Assembly: GCA_023436305.1 (NCBI GenBank)
Contig: JAEZJQ010000001.1
Span: forward strand, 11,844 to 75,843
Reading direction: 5' to 3'
DNA from: Bacillota bacterium
Lineage (GTDB): Bacteria; Bacillota; UBA4882; UBA8346
Length of the DNA: 64,000 nucleotides
The notes below the pieces were generated by a model that saw only the letters and a list, made by a program, of their open reading frames with translations, made no database searches and was not told where the DNA came from. Both the position numbers and the translations under genes were made by a program. Shown here piece by piece: positions 53,410 to 61,182 of the stretch (position 1 is its first letter; each line of letters begins with the position of its first letter).

Positions 53410-53723
53410 TCTTTCGTTTCATTCTTATAGCGATCTTTTCTCCCTAATTAACATTTTTTATCGTTACATTAGGTAATTTTCATCCCCTCCGCTTTTTCGA
53501 AACAGGACCAATTAAGTAAATTAAACGCCTGATTTGGGACGATTTTAAAAATTATTCCGGCATCGCCACTCTTTTTAAAAACTGCATTTTGTATTATAAT
53601 CATAATATATTCAGATTTATTGGATCATCATACCCATTCATTATTTTAAGTTATTTTTCAACTGAAATGAGGTGAAATGTGAGGATATGACTTATTTTGT
53701 GATTCGTAGGGGGGGCAAAAAGC
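53410..53723. promoter_or_regulatory. Gap of 314 bases with a probable promoter for the response regulator
   Basis: A TATAAT box lies at 53595-53600, about 125 bases before the regulator start. The -35 position reads TTTTTA, so the promoter would be weak or activated. No terminator for the GH94 gene is obvious. Seven G just before ATG 53724 make the ribosome site. Confidence 0.45.
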
Positions 53724-54383
53724 ATGAATGACCAAATAAAACTTTTTATTGTTGAAGATCAACCCGCCTGGCAAAATATGATTACCCATCAATTAAATAT
53801 ATTTCCGGATTTTCTGGTCGTCGGTGTCGCCGGGACAGTGAAACAGGCGATCAAAATGGGGCATATCCTCGATTTTGATTTGATGATCATCGACTTACAA
53901 TTAGGGCCAACTGAAAAAGACAGTTTCAAAGTATACAATGAATTAAAAAAGACTAAAGATTTACAGGCCATCTTTTTGACGGATATGGAAAACAAGAATA
54001 CCATGTATAACGCTTTTCTACTGGGAGGCTATTTTTATATTCCCAAAAACTATTTAGCCGTCTTGCCGCAAACCATCCGTTTTGTTTATAAAAACCCGGT
54101 GCCTAAAATGTTTATGAACGCCATTCAGGAGAAAATAAAAGAAATTCGGTTGGGCGATTTAACGTCCGCCGAAAAGAATGTTTTCAACCTTTTACGCCAG
54201 GGAATCAAACCGAAATATATCTCCGGAAACTTACAAATATCGTTATATACGGTGCGGTCCCATATTAAAAATGTGCTTAAAAAAATGGAGGTCAACAACT
54301 ATCGAGATGCTTTAAAAAAGTTATACGGCGAGAATGAAATTAACGGCATCGAACATCATTTGCAAAATTTTACATCGAAATGA
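53724..54383 (+). CDS. LuxR/NarL-type response regulator, orphan
   Basis: The 219-residue protein has a receiver domain with the acidic pair E11-D12, phospho-acceptor D57, T86 and K108, all in the right order. The C-terminal LuxR helix-turn-helix spans about 148-205 (LTSAEKNVFNLLRQGIKPKY, then LYTVRSHIKNVLKKMEV). No sensor kinase gene is nearby, so the partner is elsewhere. Two terminators separate it from the AfsA-like operon downstream. It may control that operon, but this is only suggested by position. Confidence 0.92.
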   Translation: MNDQIKLFIVEDQPAWQNMITHQLNIFPDFLVVGVAGTVKQAIKMGHILDFDLMIIDLQLGPTEKDSFKVYNELKKTKDLQAIFLTDMENKNTMYNAFLLGGYFYIPKNYLAVLPQTIRFVYKNPVPKMFMNAIQEKIKEIRLGDLTSAEKNVFNLLRQGIKPKYISGNLQISLYTVRSHIKNVLKKMEVNNYRDALKKLYGENEINGIEHHLQNFTSK

Positions 54384-54394
54384 TTCAAGAATTT

Positions 54395-54425
54395 CCAGCC
54401 GGCATACCGGCTGGTGATTTTTTTT
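54395..54425 (+). terminator. Terminator of the response regulator gene
   Basis: CCAGCCGG at 54395-54402 pairs with CCGGCTGG at 54407-54414 and a run of T follows. Confidence 0.9.
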
Positions 54426-54453
54426 CACCAAAATAAAAAATCTTCCGGGGGAG

Positions 54454-54483
54454 ATAGGCGTTTTATGCGCCTATTATTTTTTA
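54454..54483 (+). terminator. Second terminator-like hairpin
   Basis: ATAGGCG at 54454-54460 pairs with CGCCTAT at 54468-54474, followed by TATTTTTTA. It backs up the first terminator or ends a short leader. Confidence 0.65.
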
Positions 54484-54643
54484 GACCCCGCCAATTAAGT
54501 ATGTTTTTATACCATTTTTATTGTATCTTTTGAAGCTGATGAGCAATTTTCATTATAGGTAATCTTGAATAAATAAAATATAATTATTATCAGAACAGTA
54601 TTCCTTTTTGCGAAACTTATCAAAACAGAATGGGGTGACCTTC

Positions 54644-55531
54644 ATGGATGCCGAGTATGTTGGGTTGCTTTATAGTGAAAAGGATTTTGTGATCAATGAT
54701 AAGTTGGACAAACAATACTCCATTGTATTTAATGGAAGCAACTTTGACAGAGATCGGAACAACTGTTTCATTCCGGTAAACAATCGCCGGGAAGTTGAAT
54801 TGCTTTTATTGAGTTTGGGAGAAGAAGCCGGGGTAATCATGGATGAACCAACTTGCAAGTTATATCCGGATGTATCGGATTGGTTGCTAAAGCGTACCTA
54901 CTCCGAGATTTTCACCGGCTTGAAATGGTCCTATCGCGAAGAAGATGAAGTGGTTAATATCATTGAAAGAATCCCCCTTCCGAAAACCCTCGGCAAGGGT
55001 TTTTTGAAAATGGACCGCACTGACCCGGAACCGCCGCGGATCGGCCGGGAGTATGTTCATAAGCTGAAAAACGAAAGCGTTTTGATTTCCAAACCATATC
55101 GCTGTGGAAATATGTACTATTTCAACGGTTTTAAGAACTCGGCGGAATTCACGATTGACCATGATTCCGACCATTTGGAAGGAATCATTATCTTTGAAAT
55201 CGCCCGCCAAGCCGGAATTGCATCGGCGCATCTGGAGGGTATGCCTTTTTCGGGGGCCATCGTTATTTTAAAAACAGCCACCCGGTATCAACGATTCGTT
55301 GAAAGCGGCGAGCCCTATTTGATTCGCACCATACCAGCATACAAACAAAAAGGAGGCGTTGGTTTTTGTGTTTATAATATCATTCAAAATGGCAAATCCT
55401 GTGTCGTCGGTTATTTTTCGGTAATCGCCTATAATACCAAAAATACTTATCACAAATTCCGAAACTCCCAAGCTATCGACAAGATTACCGGTGGAAAAAT
55501 AATCGACATGCAACAAACTGCCGAATTGTGA
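54644..55531 (+). CDS. AfsA-like (A-factor biosynthesis hotdog) protein
   Basis: The 295-residue protein starts at ATG 54644 with GGGGTG 6 bases upstream; a TTG 36 bases earlier has no site. The C-terminal half matches the AfsA hotdog domain: R135 to H139 in IGREYVHK, VLISKPYRCGNMYYFNGF, then the catalytic-region pattern D172-H-D-S-D-H177-LEG and E185-I-A-R-Q-A190. AfsA condenses a beta-ketoacyl-ACP with dihydroxyacetone phosphate, the first step of gamma-butyrolactone signals in Streptomyces. Residues 1-130 do not clearly show the first hotdog of AfsA and I do not recognise them. It is the first gene of a three-gene operon with an SDR-type and an ene-reductase-type enzyme. Confidence 0.72.
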   Translation: MDAEYVGLLYSEKDFVINDKLDKQYSIVFNGSNFDRDRNNCFIPVNNRREVELLLLSLGEEAGVIMDEPTCKLYPDVSDWLLKRTYSEIFTGLKWSYREEDEVVNIIERIPLPKTLGKGFLKMDRTDPEPPRIGREYVHKLKNESVLISKPYRCGNMYYFNGFKNSAEFTIDHDSDHLEGIIIFEIARQAGIASAHLEGMPFSGAIVILKTATRYQRFVESGEPYLIRTIPAYKQKGGVGFCVYNIIQNGKSCVVGYFSVIAYNTKNTYHKFRNSQAIDKITGGKIIDMQQTAEL

Positions 55532-55543
55532 GGTGACATTCCA

Positions 55544-56518
55544 ATGATTATCGGTATTACCGGTGGGACAAGCGGGTTGGGAAAAAGACTGGTGGAGTAT
55601 TTAATCGCCAAAAATTATCACGTAAAAGTCCTGGTAAGGAAAACTAGCCAAATTAACGATCTGTTGCAATGGGGGGCTGAATTGGTATACGGGGATATTA
55701 ATGAACCCGATTCACTGGTTCCATGGATAAGAAACGTTGATATCTGTTACCATATCGCCGCCCAAGTCGCCGCCGCCACCAAGGAACAACTTTTTGCAGT
55801 GAATGTAACAGGCACCAAAAATATTTGTGAAGCCATATTAAAATATAATCCGGATTGCCGGTTTGTTTATTGTTCTTCCATCATCGTGAACGACATCCAT
55901 TTTTATAATAAGTTCCTCCAGTCCAATTACGCCCTGAGCAAATATAAAGCGGAGAAGATTGTTTACGAATACATTAAAAAATATCCCCTGAAAGCGAGTA
56001 TTATCACCCCCGGATATATTTACGGCCCGTATGACAGAAACTTTATGCCGAGTGTATTGAAGACGTTAAAGTATGGCCTGAAATTTATCGTCAAAGGCGG
56101 CGAAAAGAACGCGGCCGTGGTCTATGTGGATGATTTGTGCGAATTGTTCCACCTTGCGGGAATTAAAGAGGTTGCCTTGGGGAAAAAGTATGTCAGTGTT
56201 AAAAGAAGCGATATCGGCATTCACGACTTTCTAAAAATGGTTGCCGCTAAAATGAATTACCCGTTTCCTCAAAAAATATATCCCAAACTGCCGCTATTAT
56301 TCATTGCTTCTATCTTGAAAATGATTTATAAAACATTTCGCATCCAATCAACGCCTCGAATCAATAACCGGCTCATTGATGCTCTTTCTTACAAATCAAA
56401 GTATTTTAATGAAAACGCCACCCGGGAACTTAATTGGGACCACCGGGTGACAATTCCGGAGGGAATTGATAAAGCATTGGCCTGGCAAATGGACAATCAA
56501 TCGACAAACCATTGTTAA
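55544..56518 (+). CDS. NAD(P)-dependent epimerase/dehydratase or 3-beta-HSD-like reductase (extended SDR)
   Basis: The 324-residue protein has the extended SDR nucleotide site TGGTSGLG at residues 6-13, a glycine-rich variant of TGxxGxxG. DINEP follows the second strand, and the catalytic Y129-xxx-K133 lies in YALSKYK, with serines (YCSSI) about 20 residues before. The segment HIAAQVAAATKEQLFAVNVTGTKNICEA is family-typical. It could reduce a keto group or modify a small-molecule intermediate. GAGGTG precedes ATG 55544, 12 bases after the AfsA-like stop, so the genes are co-transcribed. The C-terminal region is hydrophobic (LPLLFIASILKMIY) and may touch the membrane. Confidence 0.87.
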   Translation: MIIGITGGTSGLGKRLVEYLIAKNYHVKVLVRKTSQINDLLQWGAELVYGDINEPDSLVPWIRNVDICYHIAAQVAAATKEQLFAVNVTGTKNICEAILKYNPDCRFVYCSSIIVNDIHFYNKFLQSNYALSKYKAEKIVYEYIKKYPLKASIITPGYIYGPYDRNFMPSVLKTLKYGLKFIVKGGEKNAAVVYVDDLCELFHLAGIKEVALGKKYVSVKRSDIGIHDFLKMVAAKMNYPFPQKIYPKLPLLFIASILKMIYKTFRIQSTPRINNRLIDALSYKSKYFNENATRELNWDHRVTIPEGIDKALAWQMDNQSTNHC

Positions 56519-56571
56519 CCGGCGGATCTGTTTTTGCGCCGGGTTCTCCGGTCACAATAGGAGGTGCGATA

Positions 56572-57744
56572 ATGCTAGCCATTAATCAAAAAGGGCACCA
56601 AAAATATCCCCACCTGTTTAATCCTTTAAAAATCGGTAACTTAACCATTCCCAATCGTATTTTTTTCCCTCCATGGATCTTTAATTGGGCGGACAAAGAC
56701 GGTTCGGTCTCGAAAAAGCTGCATGATTTTTATGTGAATTTGGCGAAAAATGGTTGCGGAATCATTTATACCGGCGGAGCCGCCGTATCACCGGACTCCA
56801 TCCGGGTTGAATATTGCATGGGTATGTTTGATAAACGGCATGTATCAAGTAACCGGAAACTCTGCCAGGAAATCGAGGCCCAAGGCGCGGTTCCGGCGCT
56901 TCAATTAATCAATTTCGGCCGTCAATCGGTAACCACTTTTACCGGTAAACCGGTTTTAGCGCCCAGCAACATTCCATGTCCGGTAACCTCCCGGCGCGAC
57001 CCAAATTACCGCATTAAAGAGATGACCTTGGAAGATATTCAGCGTATTCAAAGGGATTTTGTTCAGGGCGCTGTTTTAGGGGCTGAAGCCGGTTACAAGA
57101 TCATCCAGCTTCATGCGGCTCATGGCTATTTATTATGCAGCTTCTTATCACCGTATACCAACAAACGAACCGATGAATACGGTGGCTTAGTGACTAACCG
57201 CTGCAGGCTGGTCATCGAGATTATTGAAGCGATTCACCGGGAATTGGGAGATCAAGTGGTGATAGATGTCCGGGTGAGTGTTGACGAATTTGTGAATGGC
57301 GGACTTGTACCCGGTGATTACGCCGAGATTGTACCGCTGATTGAAAAAGCCGGGGCCCGGATGATCAATGCTTCCGGAACCAACTCCGAATCGTCGGCCC
57401 ACTTCTTTGCCTCCAAACTGGAACCGGAAGCAAGATACGCTTATCTGGCGGAAACACTAAAACAGTACACTTTCCTGCCGGTGGGTCATGCCGCTTTTAT
57501 CGGTTCACTGGAAAAAGGGGACGCGCTGATCAAAGAGGGAAAAATGGATCTGGCCGGTTTTGGGAGAATGCAATTTGCGGATCAAGGTTTTATTAAAAAA
57601 ACGGTAACCGGTAAAAAAATCAACCGCTGCGTCTGGTGCGGCAGATGCTTAAGCGATGCGGGAAATCCAAAATTGCGCTCGGTACACTGTACGGTAAACA
57701 AGAAATACAAACGTCCGAAGAACTGCCACAGGATATCCGCCTGA
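56572..57744 (+). CDS. Old Yellow Enzyme-family / 2,4-dienoyl-CoA reductase-like oxidoreductase
   Basis: The 390-residue protein starts at ATG 56572 with AGGAGGTG upstream; earlier in-frame starts overlap the previous gene. It has the FMN-binding TIM barrel of the OYE family (FNPLKIGNLTIPNRIFFPP, His181 and His184 in LHAAHGYLLCSFLSPYTNKR, TDEYGG). The end has C353-x2-C356-x2-C359-x13-C373, suggesting a [4Fe-4S] cluster as in 2,4-dienoyl-CoA reductase, but the NADH domain of that enzyme is missing. It would reduce an activated C=C bond with electrons from a separate donor. It is the third gene of the AfsA-like operon. Confidence 0.88.
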   Translation: MLAINQKGHQKYPHLFNPLKIGNLTIPNRIFFPPWIFNWADKDGSVSKKLHDFYVNLAKNGCGIIYTGGAAVSPDSIRVEYCMGMFDKRHVSSNRKLCQEIEAQGAVPALQLINFGRQSVTTFTGKPVLAPSNIPCPVTSRRDPNYRIKEMTLEDIQRIQRDFVQGAVLGAEAGYKIIQLHAAHGYLLCSFLSPYTNKRTDEYGGLVTNRCRLVIEIIEAIHRELGDQVVIDVRVSVDEFVNGGLVPGDYAEIVPLIEKAGARMINASGTNSESSAHFFASKLEPEARYAYLAETLKQYTFLPVGHAAFIGSLEKGDALIKEGKMDLAGFGRMQFADQGFIKKTVTGKKINRCVWCGRCLSDAGNPKLRSVHCTVNKKYKRPKNCHRISA

Positions 57745-57811
57745 AACCTTTAATTTCTTTCGTATAAAGTTTTTTTCTCCACCTTTTTCATTCGAATATT
57801 TATAAAAAAAC

Positions 57812-57850
57812 CGGGGGCTGTCTCCATTTTATGGAAAAAGCCCCTTTTCT
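57812..57850 (+). terminator. Terminator of the AfsA-like operon
   Basis: GGGGGCT pairs with AGCCCC(C) around an inner TCCAT/ATGGA stem and TTTT follows. Only this one hairpin closes the three-gene unit. Confidence 0.83.
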
Positions 57851-57894
57851 TACGGCGGCAATTCAGTTCCGGCCACCGCCATAATTGATTATCA

Positions 57895-58269
57895 TTAATC
57901 GCTGACTAACCATTCCTTGGCTTCCAATTCGGAATCAAAGGCTCTTACCATATCTTTTTGCGTAAAAGAAATAATAAAATTGTAAGCGACCTTTTGCAGG
58001 CCCTTCATCCCGATAACCGCCACTTTCTTTTCAAACGGAGCGGATTTTTCTCGTTGACTTTTAAAAGCACTGATCACATCCGAATCAAAGTGAAGATTGG
58101 TAACATTGGTTAACGACAATACTGATCGTGGAGGCAGTTTCTTTTTTTCGTATTCTTCAATCGCGTCTTTTAAAAGCTGGAGTACCTTTTCTTTCGATTC
58201 TCCGATATTGGAGTAATCAATAACATAGATTTGCTTGTTTTTATATGTAATCGTCGAAAGTCCTTCCAT
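57895..58269 (-). CDS. Small STAS/SpoIIAA-like protein, paralog 2
   Basis: The 124-residue protein starts at ATG 58269 behind GGGAGGAG. It begins MEGLSTITYKNKQIYVIDYS and ends FDSELEAKEWLVSD. It is closer to paralog 3 (59366) than to paralog 1 (40949), sharing the MEGLS start and the LPPRSVLxLTNV stretch. The fold and likely membership in the SpoIIAA-like STAS group are inferred from strand-helix pattern only. It is convergent with the AfsA-like operon and stands alone. The function is unknown. Confidence 0.78.
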   Translation of the reverse strand: MEGLSTITYKNKQIYVIDYSNIGESKEKVLQLLKDAIEEYEKKKLPPRSVLSLTNVTNLHFDSDVISAFKSQREKSAPFEKKVAVIGMKGLQKVAYNFIISFTQKDMVRAFDSELEAKEWLVSD

Positions 58270-58726
58270 TTTTTAACTCCTCCCATCTTCACCATCGAAG
58301 TGTTTTTTACTGCCTTTCGAACAACAATCTCGGTTGTGTTATCGGTTCCCACGCTCCTTATGATTTAAATTAAAAAAATCCCGGAGATAAAGCATTTTTT
58401 ACTAGAAAATTCTTTGTTATTTTTTATAATCGACATTTTTGAAAAGGAACTTTATAGTTCCTGGTGATTTATTTATTAAAATAAATTTATTAAATTTTTT
58501 TTTGAAATAATATAAGGCGCCGGCTTCCATTTGATCAATATTTGCGGTGCGTTGATTGATGAATGTGGCGAATCAAGCAAGGGCAGCCGGAATCCCTAAT
58601 ATACAAACGGGATTAATACGATAAAAACAAATTTAAATATTGAAACCGGTAATAAAGCTACTGGAATAATTTACTTTATTAAAAATTATTTTGTTTATTA
58701 ATGTTTTAATAAAGGAGAGGCAAACG
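58270..58726. other. Intergenic gap of 457 bases, nothing firm
   Basis: The gap is AT-rich and lies between the divergent paralog 2 and the dead methyltransferase gene. A short inverted repeat AATCCC/GGGATT is present near 58590-58615. I found no gene. Confidence 0.4.
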
Positions 58727-59295
58727 ATGGAATAAATAATTTCAATGCGGTTGGGAAGTTTTGAGGACAACGTGGCCAAACTCTGGGAATTTATTCATGC
58801 CCGGCATATATATGAACCATATTATGATGAAACCAATATGGACATGTCCATGGCCGAGGCCTCCAGCAGGTTTACGGATTTAATGATCGAAAAGGTCCCT
58901 ATCCATGAAAATGAAAATTTCATTGATATCGGTTGCGGATGGAGTGCTTTTGATAACCGATTATGTTGCCCGGCCATCATTAAAAAAAGCAGACAAGAAG
59001 AATCTATCGAACGCCTTTTATGTTCAATCATTTAAAACCTTGGAAGAATATCCTGCCTGCCTTGAACATAATGGGTTTCAACTGTTGGAGCTCCACGATA
59101 AATCCGACCACACCCTTACAATGAAAAAAACAAGGATATAGAAGTATTTAATACCAATAAAAAGAAATCATCGAAATTGGCGGCAGTCTTGAGTTTTATG
59201 AAAACGCCAGGAATCTTTGGAATTATGCCAATGAACTTTTTGAAAACCATATCGGTTATGGGATGGTATTATGTAGAAAAAAACATATGGCATAA
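58727..59295 (+). pseudogene. Decayed class I SAM-dependent methyltransferase
   Basis: AAGGAG precedes ATG 58727, but codon 3 is TAA. In the same frame the gene continues with MRLGSFEDNVAKLWEF and ASSRFTDLMIEKVPIHENEN, then FIDIGCGW, the AdoMet motif. After that there is a large deletion and a frameshift. The second frame carries LLITDYVARPSLKKADKKNL and YVQSFKTLEEYPACLEHNGF, normally about 100 residues further on. A third frame gives VLSFYENARNLWNYANELFE and HIGYGMVLCRKK, the usual C-terminus. Relatives methylate small molecules in natural-product pathways. The intact ancestor may have worked with the neighbouring AfsA-like operon. Confidence 0.85.
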
Positions 59296-59365
59296 CCACG
59301 GGGATGTCTTACGAGGGTTCCATATTCATTAACCGCCGGGGTATTCGCAAGTCAAAGTCCGGTGA

Positions 59366-59740
59366 TCAGTCTTTGACCAGCCATTCCTTGGCCTCAATTT
59401 CCGAATCAAATAACTTAATCACGCTATGTTGGGCAAAACTAATAATATACCGGTAAGCGATCATTTGAATGCCTTTGAGGCCAATGAGCGCTACTTTCTT
59501 TTCATAGGGAGCCACATTGTGCCTTTGTTCCTTGAAAGTATTGACGACCTCCATATCAAAGGAAAGATTATCCACATTGGTTAGCGCCAATACCGATTTG
59601 GGCGGCAAATCCTTATGGTTATACTCTTCGGAGGCTCCATAGATAAGCTGGAGCACTCTTTCTTTCGAGTTTCCAAGGCCGGAGTAATCAATGTAATAGA
59701 TTTCTTTATCTTTATAGGTAATTATCGATAGTCCTTCCAC
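59366..59740 (-). CDS. Small STAS/SpoIIAA-like protein, paralog 3
   Basis: The 124-residue protein is started at GTG 59740, which aligns with the ATG of paralog 2 (MEGLS) and has GGGAG 8 bases upstream. The open frame extends far upstream through the tRNA-Thr gene, which is not coding. It shares ITYKDKEIYYIDYS, LPPKSVLALTNVDNLSFDME and EAKEWLVKD with its paralogs. The function is unknown. A terminator separates it from the tRNA gene, so it must have its own promoter in the roughly 60 bases between. Confidence 0.78.
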   Translation of the reverse strand: MEGLSIITYKDKEIYYIDYSGLGNSKERVLQLIYGASEEYNHKDLPPKSVLALTNVDNLSFDMEVVNTFKEQRHNVAPYEKKVALIGLKGIQMIAYRYIISFAQHSVIKLFDSEIEAKEWLVKD

Positions 59741-59800
59741 CAATACTGCTCCCTTTCCGTCCAGTGGAAACTCCGAAGTTTTAAATTCCGTCCGATGTGT

Positions 59801-59828
59801 AAAAACAAAATCCCTATTATTAGGGATT
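59801..59828 (-). terminator. Terminator of tRNA-Thr
   Basis: On the minus strand AATCCCTA pairs with TAGGGATT and TTGTTTTT follows, 8 bases after the CCA end of the tRNA. Confidence 0.85.
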
Positions 59829-59835
59829 ATCGTTT

Positions 59836-59911
59836 TGGAGCCGACAATCGGAATCGAACCGATGACCTGCGCATTACAAGTGCGCCGCTCTACCGTCTGA
59901 GCTATGTCGGC
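59836..59911 (-). tRNA. tRNA-Thr (anticodon TGT), CCA encoded
   Basis: The 76-base cloverleaf has acceptor GCCGACA/TGTCGGC, discriminator T and CCA encoded. The D arm is AGCTCAGACGGTAGAGC, the anticodon stem GCGCA/TGCGC with loop CTTGTAA (anticodon TGT), and the T arm has GGTTCGATTCC. All arms pair well. Confidence 0.96.
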
Positions 59912-60012
59912 TTTCAATAAATAAAAAGCATAACTATCATAACACAATAGTCCGCCTTTTTCAAGATACCATACAGAAAGTGTAACCGGTGAAATTCGAA
60001 GCGTGCAAAAAG

Positions 60013-60083
60013 TGAGTCGAGTGAAGTGAAAAGGCTAAAACCTGATTTTATGTTACGCTTCATCCTTCACACTTCACACTTCA
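60013..60083. repeat. Short word repeats downstream of the GalT-like gene
   Basis: The minus strand reads AGTGTGA AGTGTGA AGGATGA in tandem (60056-60083), the same heptad as at 11487-11517. A GTGAGTC/GAGTGAAGTG word cluster lies at 60013-60037. Confidence 0.6.
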
Positions 60084-61169
60084 TGATTTTCCGGTCATTA
60101 ACCCGGCCACCCGGAAAGGATCACTGGAGATGACGCTGGCAGAGTAGAGTTCCATGGCCCCAATATCGGCGGTTTTATTATTGGGATCACCGCGGTCCAC
60201 GATCCGCACCACCACCGGGAATCCCGACCAATCTTCACCAGTGGGCCAAAGGGGCGGCATATAGAGCGCCAAATTGTAACTGACGGCGCATATTTCCATA
60301 TATTTTTCCAAAACCCGGTGGATGGCATCATAAAACGCTTCATCCAACTTATCATGGACTAAAATAATCTCCTTTTCCTTCACCGGTGTAAGATAGGCCA
60401 TCCCCTTGACCCCGCCGTCCCATTCCCAGCCAAGGCCCAGACTTGTATGAATCTGGTGCAAATCTTTAAAATAACAAACCCCGTAATTTTGCAGGTAGCT
60501 TGCAAATACCCGGCGTAAAGCCTCGATTTTGGGGTAATGCATTCCTTTGGTGAGGGTCATCTGGGCATGGCCGTGGATGATGGAGGCTCCGCTCTTCCAT
60601 AAACAGTTCCACATAAAGAAATAGTATTTGGCCTCTTCATCCACGGCGTGAGCTTTCCGGGCCCATTCCAGCCCGGTTTCAAAATAATCGGCGATGGCTT
60701 CACGGTTGACCGTCAGCGGGTTGTGTTCGTTAAATATGACCAGGCCGTGATGGCCGTCATATTTGGCGATATTACTGGCGCTCATGGAGTATTTCCCGGT
60801 AGCTCTGCCGAAAAGGTCGGAGGGAGTTCCTTCCAACGGTTTGCAAAACGGATCTCCGGTACTATTGGCGATAATTTCACGGATTTCCTGGTTGACTTTG
60901 CACTCCATGGGACGGTTGGCCCGTAATTCATTGAAAAGAGCGCCTTCCATGGTTAAGAGATTGGTGACCTTGACGATCTTTTGATGCTCCACCCGCTCCA
61001 ATGACCCAAAATTTTTATTGATCCAGCCGATCATTTTTTCCGGGGCCGTTAACCGGCCGATGGTGGTATCCACTCGAAAATAACGGTCAAATAATTCCCG
61101 TTCGGGACCGGGTAATGAATTTTTAATTTCATCCAATTCGGTAATGGATTTTTGCCCAATGGTAATCAA
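60081..61169 (-). CDS. GalT/HIT-superfamily nucleotidyltransferase-like protein next to glgA
   Basis: The 362-residue protein is started at TTG 61169, which has AAAGGGGG upstream. The active-site motif is HGHAQ at residues 199-203 (HxHxQ as in GalT and ATP adenylyltransferase), in SGASIIHGHAQMTLTKG. The first domain has the matching GRATGKYSMSASNIAKYDGHHGLVIFNEHN-type region. Members of this branch transfer nucleotidyl groups between sugar phosphates or act as ADP-sugar phosphorylases. It lies 13 bases downstream of glgA in the same operon, so an ADP-glucose-related reaction is plausible. Classical Gal-1-P uridylyltransferase (HPHGQ) is less likely. Confidence 0.78.
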   Translation of the reverse strand: MITIGQKSITELDEIKNSLPGPERELFDRYFRVDTTIGRLTAPEKMIGWINKNFGSLERVEHQKIVKVTNLLTMEGALFNELRANRPMECKVNQEIREIIANSTGDPFCKPLEGTPSDLFGRATGKYSMSASNIAKYDGHHGLVIFNEHNPLTVNREAIADYFETGLEWARKAHAVDEEAKYYFFMWNCLWKSGASIIHGHAQMTLTKGMHYPKIEALRRVFASYLQNYGVCYFKDLHQIHTSLGLGWEWDGGVKGMAYLTPVKEKEIILVHDKLDEAFYDAIHRVLEKYMEICAVSYNLALYMPPLWPTGEDWSGFPVVVRIVDRGDPNNKTADIGAMELYSASVISSDPFRVAGLMTGKS

Positions 61170-61182
61170 TCTTTTTCCCCCT

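Noticed and set aside
59741..59947. Upstream extension of STAS-like paralog 3
   Set aside because: The open frame passes through tRNA-Thr and its terminator; GTG 59740 matches the paralog start.
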